64,000 nucleotides of DNA from Callipepla californica brunnescens (taxonomy: Eukaryota > Chordata > Aves > Galliformes > Odontophoridae): positions 2,435,501-2,499,500 of the forward strand of contig JALIRH010000063.1 of the NCBI GenBank assembly GCA_023055505.1, read 5' to 3'. Both the position numbers and the translations under genes were made by a program. Below are positions 1-12,000 of the stretch, piece after piece. The notes below the pieces were generated by a model, which was not told where the DNA came from, did no database searches, and was given only the letters and a program-made list of their open reading frames with translations. Numbering within the stretch: position 1 is the first letter of the stretch; every line of letters begins with the position of its first letter.

Positions 1-1405
1 GGTGGATCCCATCTGGCCCCATGGACTTGTGGCAGTTCAGATGGAGGAGCAGGTCTCTGACTGTCTCTGCTGGGATCACAGGGGGTGTATGATGCGCTTC
101 GTCCCAGACTTCCAGGTCAGGGCGAGGAGTATCCTGAGGATAACTGGTCTGTCTGTTAAAGACAGACGTGAAGAAGGCATTGAGAACCTCAGCCTTTTCC
201 TTATCCTCTGTGGTTACATTCCCTGCCGCATCAAGTAAAGGAGGGAAATTCTCCTTAGTTCTTCTTTTACTGTTAATATATTTATAAAAGGATTTTTTGT
301 TCTCCTTTACTGCAGTAGCCAGTCTAAGTTCAAGCTGGGCTTTTGCATTTCTAACTTCCTGCCTGCAAATCTTGGCAAGTTCCCTGTAGTCTCCCCAAGT
401 AGCCTGTCCCATCTTCCAGAGGACATATACTCTCTTTTTCTCCCGGAGTCTCAACAAAAGATCTCGGTTCATCCACACTGGTCTTTTTCCCCTCCGGCTT
501 GACTTACGGTACTCAGGGACAGCCTGCTCCTGTGCCTTTAAGATTTCCGTCTTGAGGAGGGCCCAGGCTTCCTGGACCCCTTTACCCCACAGGAGCGAGT
601 CCCAAGGGACCCTTGCAACAAGCGTCCTGAACAGGTCAAAGTCTGCCCTCCGGAAGTCCAAGGCAGCAGTTTTGCTAGTCACCCTCTTGATGTCAGCAAG
701 AATAGCAAACTCTACCATTTCATGGTCACTCTGTCCAAGACGATCCCCAACCTTCACATCTCCTACTAGTCCATCTCTGTTAGTGAAGAGCAGGTCTAGC
801 AGGGCACTTCCCCTGGTAGGTTCCTGCACCAGCTGTGTCAGGAAGCAATCTTCCACACACTCCAGAAATCTCATGGACTGCTTCCTCTGCGCGGTATTAT
901 ATTTCCAGCATATATCAGGGAAGTTGAAGTCTCCCATGAGAACTAGTGCTGGCCATCGTGCAACATCTACTAGTTGCTTGTAGAACACCTCATCTATCTC
1001 CTCATCTTGGCTAGGCGGTCTATAACAGAGCCCCACCACGATGTCACTCCTACAGACCATCCCCCTGATCCTTACCCACAGACACTCCACTTGGTCGTTT
1101 CCAACCTCAAGCTCTTCAACATCAAGACACTCTTTGATATAGAGAGCTATGCCACCACCCTTTTTTCCCCGCCTATCCCTTCTGAAGAGCTTGTAGCCAT
1201 CCATCCCAGTACTCCAGTCATGGGAGGGGTCCCACCATGTTTCCGTAATAGCAACAAGGTCATAGTTTGCCTGTCTTACAATGGTTTCAAGCTCTTCTTG
1301 TTTATTGCCCATGCTGCGTGCGTTGGTGTATATGCACTTCAGCTGAGACACTTGCCTCACCCTTTGTTCCAGCACAGCCCCCCTGAGCTCTTCACTGCTG
1401 AAGTC
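1..1405 (-). CDS. CR1 ORF2 part: APE-type endonuclease and start of reverse transcriptase
   Basis: The minus strand is open for 468 codons from just after a TGA (1406-1408) to the window edge, with no stop or frameshift. The first in-frame Met is at 1312, inside conserved sequence (TNARSMGNKQEELE), so it need not be the true start. Motifs of AP-like LINE endonucleases appear in order: the Asn of TNAR (1322-1324), the Glu of ITETW (codon 1241-1243), GLCYRPP, GDFN (923-934) and SDH (722-730). After these come a basic linker and the region entering the RT domain (KSMGPDGIH at the edge). The expected catalytic residues are therefore all present. The upstream part of ORF2 and all of ORF1 are missing or unrecognisable beyond the TGA. 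Whether the RT is also intact cannot be seen. Plus-strand ORFs here are shadows. Confidence 0.85.
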
Positions 1406-1440
1406 TCATGGTATTTCTAGTTTTCTCCAGCTTCTACTGT
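1..1440 (-). mobile_element. CR1 non-LTR retrotransposon, antisense, cut by the window edge
   Basis: The minus strand carries the endonuclease domain and the first part of the reverse-transcriptase domain of a chicken repeat 1 (CR1) LINE. The element reads right to left, its 3' half lying beyond base 1. The right (5') boundary is not sharp: coding similarity is clear up to about 1400 and I put the end near 1440 only tentatively. It sits antisense to DOCK3 inside an intron. CR1 is the dominant bird LINE and usually leaves short 5'-truncated copies, so a stretch this long with an open frame is less common than the fragments elsewhere in this window. Confidence 0.9.
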
Positions 1441-3639
1441 CTCGCAATCAGGATAATTTATTCTTGTTATAGAAGAAGCTCAGAAAATGTGCCGTGTGAA
1501 TGCTCAGCACAGAAGGTGTTCATATATCTCCAAGGCCTGACAGAATTGTCTGCTGTCAAAGTCAGCTGTATGTATGTCACAGTCTTAATTGATTTACAGC
1601 CCTTTCTCCTTAGCTCCACTCGTATTTCAGTTGTGCTGATCTTATTCAGAGGGAGATTTAGGACCAGGTGCTGGGGAAAAAGGAAGGAAGCCTTGTTTGT
1701 GTATCTGTCTTTTCTTGGACTTTTTTCACACTGCCATGTTTCCAAAGGTTGAGCTGCATTTCTTCAATTCAGTTGATACAGTAATGCTTCTGAGCAAGTG
1801 TGATAGCAAAATGTACTGTGTTCTTTTCATGTTGTGTTCTTTCACATGACATGGTAAAGCCATTCAGAGGAGGAGGTGGGGGAGGCACAGAGACAGCAGG
1901 AAAATAAAAACTGAGGAAATCATGCTTGAGTAAATAGCAAAAGCTTTGCATATGTGTTTTTTGTTTTTTTTTTCTCCAAATGGAAAATAACTTAAACTCG
2001 TGCTTACTTTTCAAAATGAAAACAAACGAAGTACATTTAATATGCAGAAGATTTGTAACTGGTTTCTGTGAACATGATATGGATTGAAAAGGAAGGGAAT
2101 GTTATTAATGTCACTGGCTTTATAGCACTAAAAGTGCTAAAGGAAAATTAAACCTCAAAGTTTGTCTGAGTAATTATCCCCTTCAATTCCATTTCCTCAA
2201 GCTTTGCTACAAGTCTGTTGTGACATTAGGGAGAGAAGTTAATGCTGCAGTTAATCCTAATTTAGGAACTTCAATCACACTGTGGCAAAATTTCCTTATT
2301 TTTATCCCATTTTTTTGGTTGAATAACAAGCTATGCAACACTAATTTACATCCAGAATTATGACCTGTCTCCTTTAGGCCAATTTGTGTTTCTTGGTAGA
2401 GCCTAAAAGTTTCGAGAGCACGTGAATGCTACTAGCATGAAGTCAGACAGGAGAGCCTTGCTGGAAGTGCTTGATGTTGGCAGCTGTTATTTGTACCAAA
2501 TTGCTCTATAGGATTACTCAAGGATCTGAAGCTTTAAAGTAAGAAAAAGATAAAACAGTTAAGATGCACATCCTAACTGCTGGTATCTATTGTTATTTAT
2601 AATGTAATGACATCATTAATTAGAAATATAACTGATTTTTAAAGGGGAGAAGTTATTTAGAACAGAAATTTAAAAGTATGTTTTTCTTTGTTCCCTAGCA
2701 CATTGCTATCATTAAAAGAAGGTTCTTAATTGCATCTTCAGCTTTAGGGTCTGTGAGGTGATATGCACAAAGGGAGCCGACCTGTTGTTGGAGAACAGCT
2801 GTAATCTGGTACCAACCACTCACTAAGAAGACTTTTGTTCATGGAACTTTGCCCATGTACTTGAGATGGGTTGGTTTGTGACAGCAGGAGTTACCCACCG
2901 TCTGTTGTAGAGAGTAATGGAGGCTGTGGGAAAGAAAAACAGCTCTTCTCAGGAAGGAATGGCTTGTATAAAGTCAGTCTTTTGTTATTTCCTTTAGTAC
3001 TGCTACTGTAATGTTACTTGCATTCCTATTTGCATGACGTTTATAACCATGAAGATCTGTGGGGTGTCCATTTGGTTTGCAGCAGATAGAATGCATCACT
3101 GGATTTGGACTGTAGATAGCTTTGATGTAAACATAGCTCTTCGTTTTTGGAGTAGGTCAAATAATTGAAGTTTTCTGTCTTTCACACAGAGCTTCATTGT
3201 ATTTGTGTTTTTTTTATTGAATCATATTATGTGCTTCTAAGAGGATGAGGATGCTAGCAAAAGTTCTGAACAAATTGAATTTCTAATACGTAGCAGAGAA
3301 ATGGTGGGCATAAGGAGTCTTGGAGAGGACTTGTATACATGCTGCAAGTTTGAGGATGCCTATATAAAATCTGCTTCAGTATAATTTAAGGCTTCGGATC
3401 ACAGGCTTCATTCTTAGTAACCTGGGGAAAGCCAGCATTCTTGTCAGTTCTGCTCATATGGTTGCCAAGAATGGCAAGGAAGCTTTTCATGAAGTTACTG
3501 ATGCACGTGGAATGTGCCTGACAGCTCTGAGCTTCAGGATTTCACTGTTTGGAAGAAGCACAGTGCATGCAGGGAGAGCTTACTACACTAGTTGAGCAAA
3601 GTGTATGGTGATTCACATAATGTCGTTTAACACAGTATA

Positions 3640-3685
3640 AGGGGAAGAGCCTTTTCTAACCTGAGCAATTCTATGATTCTTTCTT
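3640..3685 (+). mobile_element. Possible CR1 3'-terminal stub
   Basis: The sequence CTAACCTGAGCAATTCTATG, followed by ATTCT, matches the end of CR1 elements. These close with a short 'ccaacct' stretch and an ATTCTATG-type octamer tail. Only about 45 bases are recognisable, so this would be an extreme 5' truncation or decayed copy. Confidence 0.5.
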
Positions 3686-5071
3686 TTCGATATTCTGTAT
3701 TTTTATCATTCCATAGTTTCTGAACATTTCTTATTAAAATGAACCCCCAATGCTTAGAGTTATGCTTTTCGTATAGTTCATTCCCTTTTCTCTTCAGAGG
3801 TACAGATAATCTTTTTTTTATCGAATTACATCAAATTACTTTTCAGTGTAGAATTGCTTGGAGATCTTGCCGTTGCAGTTTTTCACTTGTGTTAACAGAA
3901 ATCCAGGCAGTGTCACTCATGTCCTGTAGGATCATGGGAATCTTACACAGATTCCCATTGTTTATTGTTTATGTTTACACTGCCTGTCAAGATTTCTTTT
4001 TCATAATGTTAGGAGTTGTTCCATTACTTCAGCTAAATTTCTCAGGTTTGAAACATCAGCTAAGCTCCTACAGCCATTGAGAGGCACCTCAGCTGTCATG
4101 CCCCTGAGGTGAGCCAGCTAATAAGTACTGAACAGAGTGGTAGCTGGGATAATTGGTGTGTTAGATATGCTGTATTGGATGGATCACTGGATGATCCATT
4201 TTACTCCCCTTTGTTTCCTGCAGGGTCTGGAAACAGGGGCATTCTTTCTCTGTTCACATATTTTAAATACATACCCATTAAATCGTTGTGTGTTTCTCAG
4301 AGAAACACATGAGCAGCCAGGTTTCTGGGTGCAGTTTGGGGTGCATTTCAAGGCCAAATTCTCTCTCATCAGCACAAACTTCATCTGTTTTACCCTACAA
4401 ATATGAGCTTAAAATAAGAAGCTCTAGGCCTAGAATCAAAATGCCTCAGTCAATTTCCAACAGTTTGTTATGCTTCTGTGGCTTTCCAGAAGAACAGAGT
4501 CTTTCTGAAGAGTGAAATACTTCTTTCTAATTAACTGCTTGATATTAATTTGAAAGATTTGAAATAAATTATCAGTTTTTGAAAGGAAACCTTACAAGAG
4601 TGGCATTGCTTGGAAATACAGTGATAGCTCTATTAAACCATTTCTTGCAAAGCTTGTGGCTTTTAAGTTTTGCATGGTTATAAACATTAGACACTTTGTG
4701 TAAGATTAAACTATAAATGTAGAACAAAATCACAGTGCAGTAACTTTAATTTAAGATAATTTGCTTAATTAAAAAATCCAAGGAAAACTAGAAAGCGTTC
4801 TTTGTTGTTTTGAGATTTACTGTTTCTTTTCATCTGTTGATGATGCTTGCAGGATTCAGTATCTGAGTTAGATACTGAAACCTATAAGACAGAACCAGGG
4901 GAATGTCTACTCACTTGCTCTTGTAACAGAAACAATGTTTTTGCGTCCCTCTCCCCCCAATGCAATTGTATAGGAGGAGTCCTAGGGGGCAGTTCTTGAA
5001 ATTCCAATATCCTTACAGTAGTGTTACATGAAATTATGATAGCAAAATGATTACAATTTCAGTCATCTGGC

Positions 5072-5451
5072 CAAGAGGGTGTTCAGAGGACTGGAGCACC
5101 TCTCCTGTGGGGGCTGTTCAGCCTGAAGAAGAGGAGGCTTAAGGGGAGAGCTTCCAGTACCTAAAGGGGCTACAGGAAAGCTGGAGAGGGACTCCTTGTC
5201 AGGGAGCATGCTGACAGGACAAGGGTAATGTCTTCAAACTGGAAGAAGGGAGATCTGGATGAGACATAAGGGAGGAGCTCTTCACTCAGAGGGCAGCAGG
5301 GTGCTGGCACCACTGCCCGGAGCTGTGGGTACCCATCCCTGGAGGTGCCACAGGGCATGGAGGGGCCCTGGGCAGCCTGAACTGGACGCAGCCAGCCCAG
5401 GGCAGGGGTGTGGCTGGGAGGTCTAACCCAACCCAACCATGCTGTGATTCA
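5072..5451 (+). mobile_element. CR1 3' fragment
   Basis: This plus-strand CR1 tail runs from GGACTGGAGCACCTCTCC to a degenerate end (CCATGCTGTGATTCA). It covers the C-terminal ORF2 coding region and the 3' UTR of a diverged CR1 subfamily. Frameshifts and stops are present throughout. The GC content is clearly higher than in the surrounding intron. A minus-strand ORF here (5170-5436) is a shadow. Confidence 0.75.
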
Positions 5452-5669
5452 ATTAATCAGCAGTCTTTTATATTTTCATGTTATGTGTTATTTATTTAGA
5501 TAATACTGACTAACACTGTCATTTTTTAAGTGTTTCAAAGCTGCTGCAGGTATGAAACAGTGCATTTTTTGTTTTACTGAGGTGTCGAGCAACTTTGTCC
5601 TCCAGCTTCTGATTTTAAAATCCTGATGAGGCATCTTGTGTAAAACACCTGCTGTATGTGTGTGTCACT

Positions 5670-6150
5670 GAAGGCCTATGTTACCTCACTAGCTGCTTAA
5701 AACCTAGAGCACCTGTGCTGGGTGCCCAGGTTTCTGTGTGGGCACTGCCTGGGCTGGGCCCAGCTCTAGGATCCAGGTGGTTGTGCAGGGAGAGGCTCTC
5801 AGCACTGACCCTGTGGGGAAGCACCAAAAAGGAGGGACAAACTGCTGTGCAGGCTGTAAGGATGAAGAAAAGAGAATGTGAAACAGCCCTAGGAACACCA
5901 GCATTGACAGAGGACGAGGTTGAAGGGCACCAAAGTGATGCTGCCAGGGCCTGAGAAGAGTTTTCCCTTTAGCCCGTGAGGGAAGCACTGCAGAGCAGTA
6001 CCCGTGACAGCTTGTGCTGGAGCAGGGCTGATCCTGAAGGGCTGCGGCCTGTGGGATGGGCCCAGGAGAAGTGTGAGAAGGGGAGCAGAATGGTGCTGCT
6101 GCAGACTGACTGCAGTCCCCATTCACCTTCCTCCCTGTCCTGCTCAGACC
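5670..6150 (-). mobile_element. LTR-like avian interspersed repeat, antisense
   Basis: This is a GC-rich block with the features of a common avian interspersed repeat that I think is LTR-derived, though I cannot name the family. On the minus strand it starts near GAATGGGGACTGCAGTC, goes through repeated 'ctgctccagca...' and 'ggcccatcccacaggccgcag' phrases, and ends in a GC-rich tail. The same family recurs on the opposite strand at 31990-32385. No coding capacity is claimed. Confidence 0.45.
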
Positions 6151-6253
6151 AGAGAAGATTTTTCAGACTAGCGTAGGACCTAATGTGACTTGCTTTTATG
6201 TAACTGTGTTTTACAGTTTATTTCTTGTTTATCTGGGGTTGAAGTAACTGCTT

Positions 6254-6850
6254 CCTGGCTCGTATCAGAAAGTGTTGCCAGTGGGAGCAGGGACGTAATT
6301 GTCCCCCTGTACTCAGCACTGGTGAGGCCGCACCTCGAGTACTGCATTCAGCTTTGGGCCTCTCACTGCAAGAAAGACATTGAGGCCCTGGAGTGTGTCC
6401 AGAGAAGGGCAACAAAACTGGTGAGGGAGCACAGGTCTTAGGGGGAGCTGCTGTGGGAGTTGGGATTGTTCAGTCTCCTGAAGAGGAGGCTTTTAAGGGG
6501 GGAGACCTTGTTGTACTCTATAACGACCTGAAGGGAGGTTGTATTGAGCTGGGGATCAGCCTTTTCTCTCTTCTAACTAGTGACAGGACAAGAGGGAACG
6601 GCTTCAAGTTGCTCCGGGGGAAGTTCAGACTGGATGCTAGGAAATACTTCTCTGAAAGAGTGGTCAGGCACTGGAAAGGGCTGCCCAGGGAGGTGGTGGG
6701 CTCACCGACCCTGGAGATGTTCAGGGAATGTCTAGATACTGTGTTGGGGAACGTGGTTTAGAGAGATCTGTTGGTGATAGCTGGACAGTTGGACTGGATG
6801 ATCTTGTAGCTCTCTTCCAACCTTGGGGATTCTATGATTCTGTCATTCTG
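6254..6850 (+). mobile_element. CR1 3' end, 5'-truncated
   Basis: This plus-strand CR1 begins within the RT C-terminal region and runs through the ORF2 stop (6759-6761) to a typical 3' end, CTTCCAACC followed by GATTCTATGATTCTGTCATT. Coding similarity is split between two frames. [20 protein letters not shown] falls in one frame, ending at a stop near 6438, and [10 protein letters not shown]...[15 protein letters not shown] in another. It is therefore a dead copy. The 5' boundary at about 6254 is where similarity starts. Confidence 0.9.
6277..6761 (+). pseudogene. CR1 ORF2 C-terminal remnant, frameshifted
   Basis: This is the thumb/C-terminal end of the CR1 reverse-transcriptase protein. The first part ([20 protein letters not shown]) is in the frame of base 6190 and stops at about 6438. 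The second part (from about 6560, [12 protein letters not shown] onward to GNVV and stop) is in the frame of base 6393. The frame change lies between about 6435 and 6560. Confidence 0.8.
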
Positions 6851-8677
6851 ATACTGCAGGAAAGAACTCTCAAACATACAGTAATTTAACCAGCATGGTA
6901 TTCCGGGCTTGAATTGATAACTGTGAACCATCAATGCAAGAGTGAGGATATAACTTCTTTCATCACAGTAGGTTTCTTTGAGAAGTCATCATATGAAGAT
7001 TTTGGAGCTGATTCTCGTGATCATTTAATTGCCAGCTCATTATAGACAGTATACAGTGAATTTACTTCATCTTGCATCAGCAAAACTTGCTACATGTTCT
7101 TTTTTGCATAAGTACAATATAAAAACAGAAGCTTCCTTTCACCTGCCATCTTTATCAGCTTGGGGGTGATTTACTTTCACTGCATTTAATGAGAAAACCC
7201 AAATGCAATTTTAGTCATGATATACTCACCAGTTATACATGAATATCTCCTCAGAATAAGTATTTCCAGCTTTGGAAATATATTTCTTTCTGTTGGTGTC
7301 TATGTCTCAGCTCTTTCAGAAGGGGCCAAGTCGGTGTTGAAGCGTAGCTGAAAGAATGTGCGTCTTCTCATCTCAAATTTATTCGGAACTCCAGACAGTC
7401 CCATCCATGCTCAGCCTAATTCAGCAGAATGGACGTTAACCAGACTCAGAAAAACTAACAAATTTCTGATCAAAACTGAATATATTGCAGTTTGTGTCTG
7501 GAAGTCACATGGGACTAGTGATCTTGGTGGTATACAAATCCAAGCAGACGAAAGTTCTTCTTTCATCTTATGTTACTTATTTTTGGTTAGGCACATGAAA
7601 AACATGTTTTTCTAATAATATGTTGCAATCGGAAACACTTTGTGGATGCTCCTCTGTCAGATGTAGTAGAGATAAATGACCTTGTCTTCATTTAGAGAGC
7701 TTTGACAAAACACTGATCTTCCACCAGAAATGCAGTCAGAGCAGTGCTGGTGTGTGCAGTCTCCGTTTTAGTCCCAGTGTTCTCCCCAGGTGAGATCCTT
7801 TGCTTTCAAGGTTTGCTTACAGATAGGAATGAAATAGAGTTGTTTACAAAAGAAACAATGACAATTCAGCTGCAGTTGAGGTAAGTTAGTTTCCTTCTTT
7901 GGTTCTTCATTCGTTGCACAGCAGCTATTTTAAAGCCTTTTTGACACACAGTTCTCATCTAGCAGGTAAAATGTAGACACCCTTCTTTATGCTTGGCCGC
8001 TTGTAGATGGTCTTTGCTGTTACCTTCAGAGCTGCCTCTTTGGAGGGGCCTTCCCCTGCAGTTAATTCCTGTTCTACCCTTTTTCGCACTTCCGAAGAGT
8101 ACAGGTTCTGTTGGAAATGATTGCAGGGTTAGTTGCTTAGAAAATCTTTGCTACGAATGGTGTGGTTTGTATTTTTTATTTTTATTTTCCTACTTTATGT
8201 GGTAGTTTTCCTCTTTGAAAGTAGTTTTTGAGGTAGATTTCATCGGTAATTGTTTTAGTCCCTTTCAGAGTGCATATAATGAATATTCATTTTCCCACTA
8301 CCGCGTATCATAGAAACCTGGGTGATTTTCAGTGAGTAGAATACTTAAAATATGGAAAGTGCTTTTCCAGTGTGGTAAATCATCACTGTTAAGTGTTCAG
8401 AGCATTATGCTGACTGAAGGCAGGCGTTTTCCCCGCTCTGTATTTATTAGCTGATGGAATAAGTGATCCCTGTTGCACATAATGAATTGTTTTAGCTGTG
8501 ACATTAGGTTCCATCAGAAAGTGGATCCCTTAGCAAATTGAGCCCAAAATGTAGATATAAGTTATTCAATTTAAATAGCACCAGTAACACTGCTTTTCGA
8601 TATTAGTATTTTAAAGCTTGTACAAACTGGATTAATATTCCTCTAGGGTAATTAAATGTAAATTTAGTAACTTATTA

Positions 8678-8922
8678 ATCTCTCTCTTTCTGTTTCCTCT
8701 GTCTTGGTCTGTCTTCTCTCCCCCTCTTGCTCCTTCTGAACTTATAAATCTCTCACTGTTTTTTGTTTTTTTTTTCTCTCCCCTCTCTCTTCCCTGCCTT
8801 TTTCTTCTCTCCCCACCCCTTTTCTTTTGCCTCTCCTTTTCTTTCTTCCTCTTTCCAAACTTACTGCTCTCTTTCTTTCACTCTTTTTTGTTTCCTCTCC
8901 CTTTCTCTTCTGCTCCCCTCCC
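8678..8922 (+). repeat. Long pyrimidine-rich tract before exon a
   Basis: About 245 nt of mostly C and T end 18 nt before the exon a acceptor; 8761-8922 is nearly uninterrupted. It is composed of mixed CTCTC, CCTTT and T runs, not a clean microsatellite. It exceeds the usual 15-40 nt polypyrimidine tract of an acceptor. An antisense Lys/Arg/Glu-rich ORF (8742-8924) is a by-product of composition. Confidence 0.8.
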
Positions 8923-8940
8923 AAAAATATGCCTTTACAG

Positions 8941-9089
8941 AAGCATAAGGTAGATCTTTTCTACAAACTGCGCCATGTGATGAATGAACTCATTGACCTA
9001 CGTAGACAGCTGCTGTCAGGTCACTTGACGCAGGATCAGGTGCGAGAGGTCAAGAGACACCTCACAGTGAGGCTGGACTGGGGCAATGA
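8941..9089 (+). CDS. DOCK3: DOCK3 exon a (about residues 106-155)
   Basis: This 149-nt internal exon follows a strong acceptor (ttacag at 8935-8940) with a very long pyrimidine tract, and ends at GTAAGT (9090). It reads in frame from its first base: KHKVDLFYKLRHVMNELIDL, then RRQLLSG, then HLTQDQVREVKRH, then LDWGN. The last two bases (ga) open a Glu codon completed by the next exon. The segment forms helices following the SH3 domain in the DOCK N-terminal region; in the family this area packs against the SH3 and contributes to ELMO binding. An ATG at 8930-8932, just before the acceptor, is intronic and not a start. Confidence 0.93.
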
Positions 9090-12000
9090 GTAAGTACAGG
9101 TACCAGCTGGGTACTGTTTGTTCTAATTATTTTTAAATAGATTTAATTTAGAAGGGAAAATAAGAAGCTTTTCTTTCCAACAGTATTTATAAACAGAACG
9201 CTTACTTGTTTGGAAATCATATAGAACTTCTTACAGTGAGTTTTCTGCCTAAGCCTGCTGCTGCTCCAAACAGATGAGCCATTTGCGTGATATTTGTAGG
9301 TCTTTTCTAAGGCTGTATGCACTTCTAAGTGATGTGGGTCAATTTACTTTATTTGTGTCAGTATAGTGAGTATTATGGCTGGGAATGTGTGTTCATAGAT
9401 ACTAAACCCCATTTTTTTCCCATAGAATAAGTATCTTAATGGTTGATGTGATAACTACAAAATCTCCCTGGTAGCAGTTACACTGAAACTGAGACTGTGT
9501 TATGTAGGTTTTAAATGTAATCCATGTGCTTGGCTGCTGATGAAACTTCTTAGAGGTTTAGACTCCTTGGTAAATTCCACTGTGACTTGATGGATAATTT
9601 TTTACAAATCTAGTGAATACTGCAATTCAGATAGAAGGTGAAATGGTAATAAGGTACTGTTAACAGAAACTAGCCCTTCAGCAGCGCTGGCTTTGTTCTG
9701 AGATACAGTCTATCAGACAGGTAAGTTTTGCTTGGCATTCATATAACCTTTTCAAAGTAAATACCACCCTCCTCAGGCATGTAGCTACTGCTTTTCAGCT
9801 AGAGGTAGGATTAGTGCTAATTAAAATATGAGTGGTGGGGGGGTGGGCAGGGGGAAATGTATCACCTTAAGTTGATAATTAAAGAAGAAAGGCAAATGTT
9901 TTTCATGAACGTATCTTTTTTTATGACTCCACTCCTTAGTCACATACTCCCTCTTAACAGTATCAGGAAATTTTTGCTGCCCCCCCACACAACGTTCCTC
10001 TCCTAATGAATAGTAGCTCTGAAGTACTTAGCATAATAGATGTCATCAAGTCATTGTCTGTGATTCAGACCTATGGATATTTTCCACTGTCGTTCCTGCT
10101 GGATCAAATGGGAAGCAAGAAGCCATGTTTGAACATTATCTAGACATTTTTTCCTCAAAGAGTATATGGATGTAGTTAGCAACTGGAAGTAGCAAAAATA
10201 AGAAGAAAATATGAGGGGAGCAGACAGCAGTGAAGAGAATAGTCTGCTAAACTAGGTGACTGTAGAAAGCTTTTTACTTTTGAATGCACTGAATGTAAAA
10301 TCATGAAATACGAGGTACATTAAAGCTGTAAAGGCAAATCCAATGTGTGACAACTACAGAAAAGAATCAGTTAGATCAGGTAGAAACATTTGTGATTAAA
10401 TTCATTTCTCATGTAGGAATAGGTATTGTTCTCTCTAAAGAAAAAAGTACATAGTGTCAGAAATGCCTGCTGAAACAGAAGAGGGTATCAGTAAAGGAAC
10501 TGGAGAAAGATCTGTGTGACTGAAAAGGTATTTGGTTGCGTCCATACACGATGAGGTATTTAAATGTAAATGGAACTGGGGAAGGTCAACAGCACTTTCT
10601 TGTATCTCCACTCAGATTTTATCATGAAACTCATGACCAAGTGTCTTAATTTGTTAAAAACATTGTTTTTCATTTGTATATTCACATAGTGCTATTTTTC
10701 AAAGAATGACAGGAGAGTCCTGTCATATTTGAGATTCACAAGTAAATGAAAAATATAATTACTAACATGTTAGTGCTAACTAAGAAACTTAAGTACATGC
10801 CATGCGAGTAGGTCTGTAGTTATTCGAAGAAGTATAATTTAATAGGAGACATTCCATGGCCAAATAGCTTTCAGAAATATTACACTGGTATGTAGCATGT
10901 TATTCAGACTAAAGCTGCCTTTATCCTGACCTTGATCATTAACGCATTGCGTTAATTGGGAGGGAGTGATGCAAACATTAAATTCCAATTTCCTGTCACC
11001 GCAAGTTAGGACTGTTTTGTTTGGCTTTTGAACTGGTATTGTTTTCAGTTAAGTAACCTGGCAGCAGTTGTGATGGTCATCCCTTGTTTGTTGTGGGAGC
11101 TGGCAGAAATCGAGGAAGAAATGCACTCCCTGAGTTAGTAATTAGATGTTGTTTGGGGATTTTTATTTTTTTTTTTTGTGGAGAAGTAATTTGGGCTATA
11201 TTAATTCGGGCTGTTTTTGGAAGTGCAGCTGTGAACTTCCACTTATTTCTGTATGCTTAATTTAAAATATTAAGGAAGTTTACTTTGTAGTTTGTTTTCT
11301 TAAAAATGAAGGAATGTAATTCAAAAATAGGTTGCTAATCTTCTGTATTGTTGCTAGTCATTCTTTTAATGCACTACTAATTTCTACTTACTGTAGTGGT
11401 TTAATCTTCTGTTACTGATGCATTCATTCTCCCCAGTACACAACTCTGATGCTTCTATTTTTATGATGCTGTTTCCTCTTCCAGTTGTCCTCAGTTAGGT
11501 TTTTATATACACACAGTGGCTGGTATTACTTCTAGATAGCTTTTTATTTCTCAAATAATCAGAACAGCACTTTCAGATCAGCATCTTAGTGCTTTAAGAG
11601 TTAGTTCTGAAGCGTCCTTTTGGGTATCTTTGCACAGGTGAAATCTTGCAAGGTATGTTTTGCCTCCATGTCTTGTTAGGTTTTGTACAGAGTATTAAAA
11701 AGACTTTTTAAAAAATATTTCACTCTGATATGATTTATTTGGGCATTGATCAGTTATTGATAATTGAAATCTGAAGTGCTGTTGAGTCCAGTGGCCTATA
11801 AACAATAGGGAAAAAACAGTATTGCAGGAAACTTGTGCATATGTATAAAAACTGACCTCTACAGTTCAATTCCTTATTTTAAGTCATGTTATAGAGATAT
11901 CTGCAGTTCATCATCCAATTTTAAATTATATTACAAGTAAAATAGAAACTTGATTTTGAAATGTTCAGTTATTTGTGTTTTGTCTAAGATAGAAAATGGG

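Larger units (their letters stand above)
1..8940 (+). other. DOCK3: DOCK3 intron (3' part) upstream of exon a
   Basis: No DOCK3 exon was found here; the preceding exon, which should end in the SH3-to-helix linker, must lie upstream of the window. Contents: antisense CR1 (1-1440), CR1 3'-end fragments near 3640, 5072 and 6254, an LTR-like repeat at 5670-6150, and a long pyrimidine tract at 8678-8922. The stretches 1440-3640, 3690-5070 and 6850-8675 are AT-rich with no feature I can name. Confidence 0.8.

Noticed and set aside
552..1420. Sense ORFs of 143 and 148 codons over the first kilobase
   Set aside because: They are antisense shadows of the CR1 ORF2 frame, which carries all the recognisable motifs.
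4289..4309. A 21-bp near-palindrome (two 10-bp arms around one base)
   Set aside because: It is real but isolated, with no feature nearby; chance occurrence is likely in 64 kb.
5650..6150. GC-rich stretch considered as a CpG-island promoter
   Set aside because: It has few CpGs and reads as a repeat; no first exon is visible nearby.
8827..9093. An 88-codon ORF beginning upstream of DOCK3 exon a
   Set aside because: Its N-terminal part is the translated pyrimidine tract and its end is the donor site; only 8941-9089 is exon.
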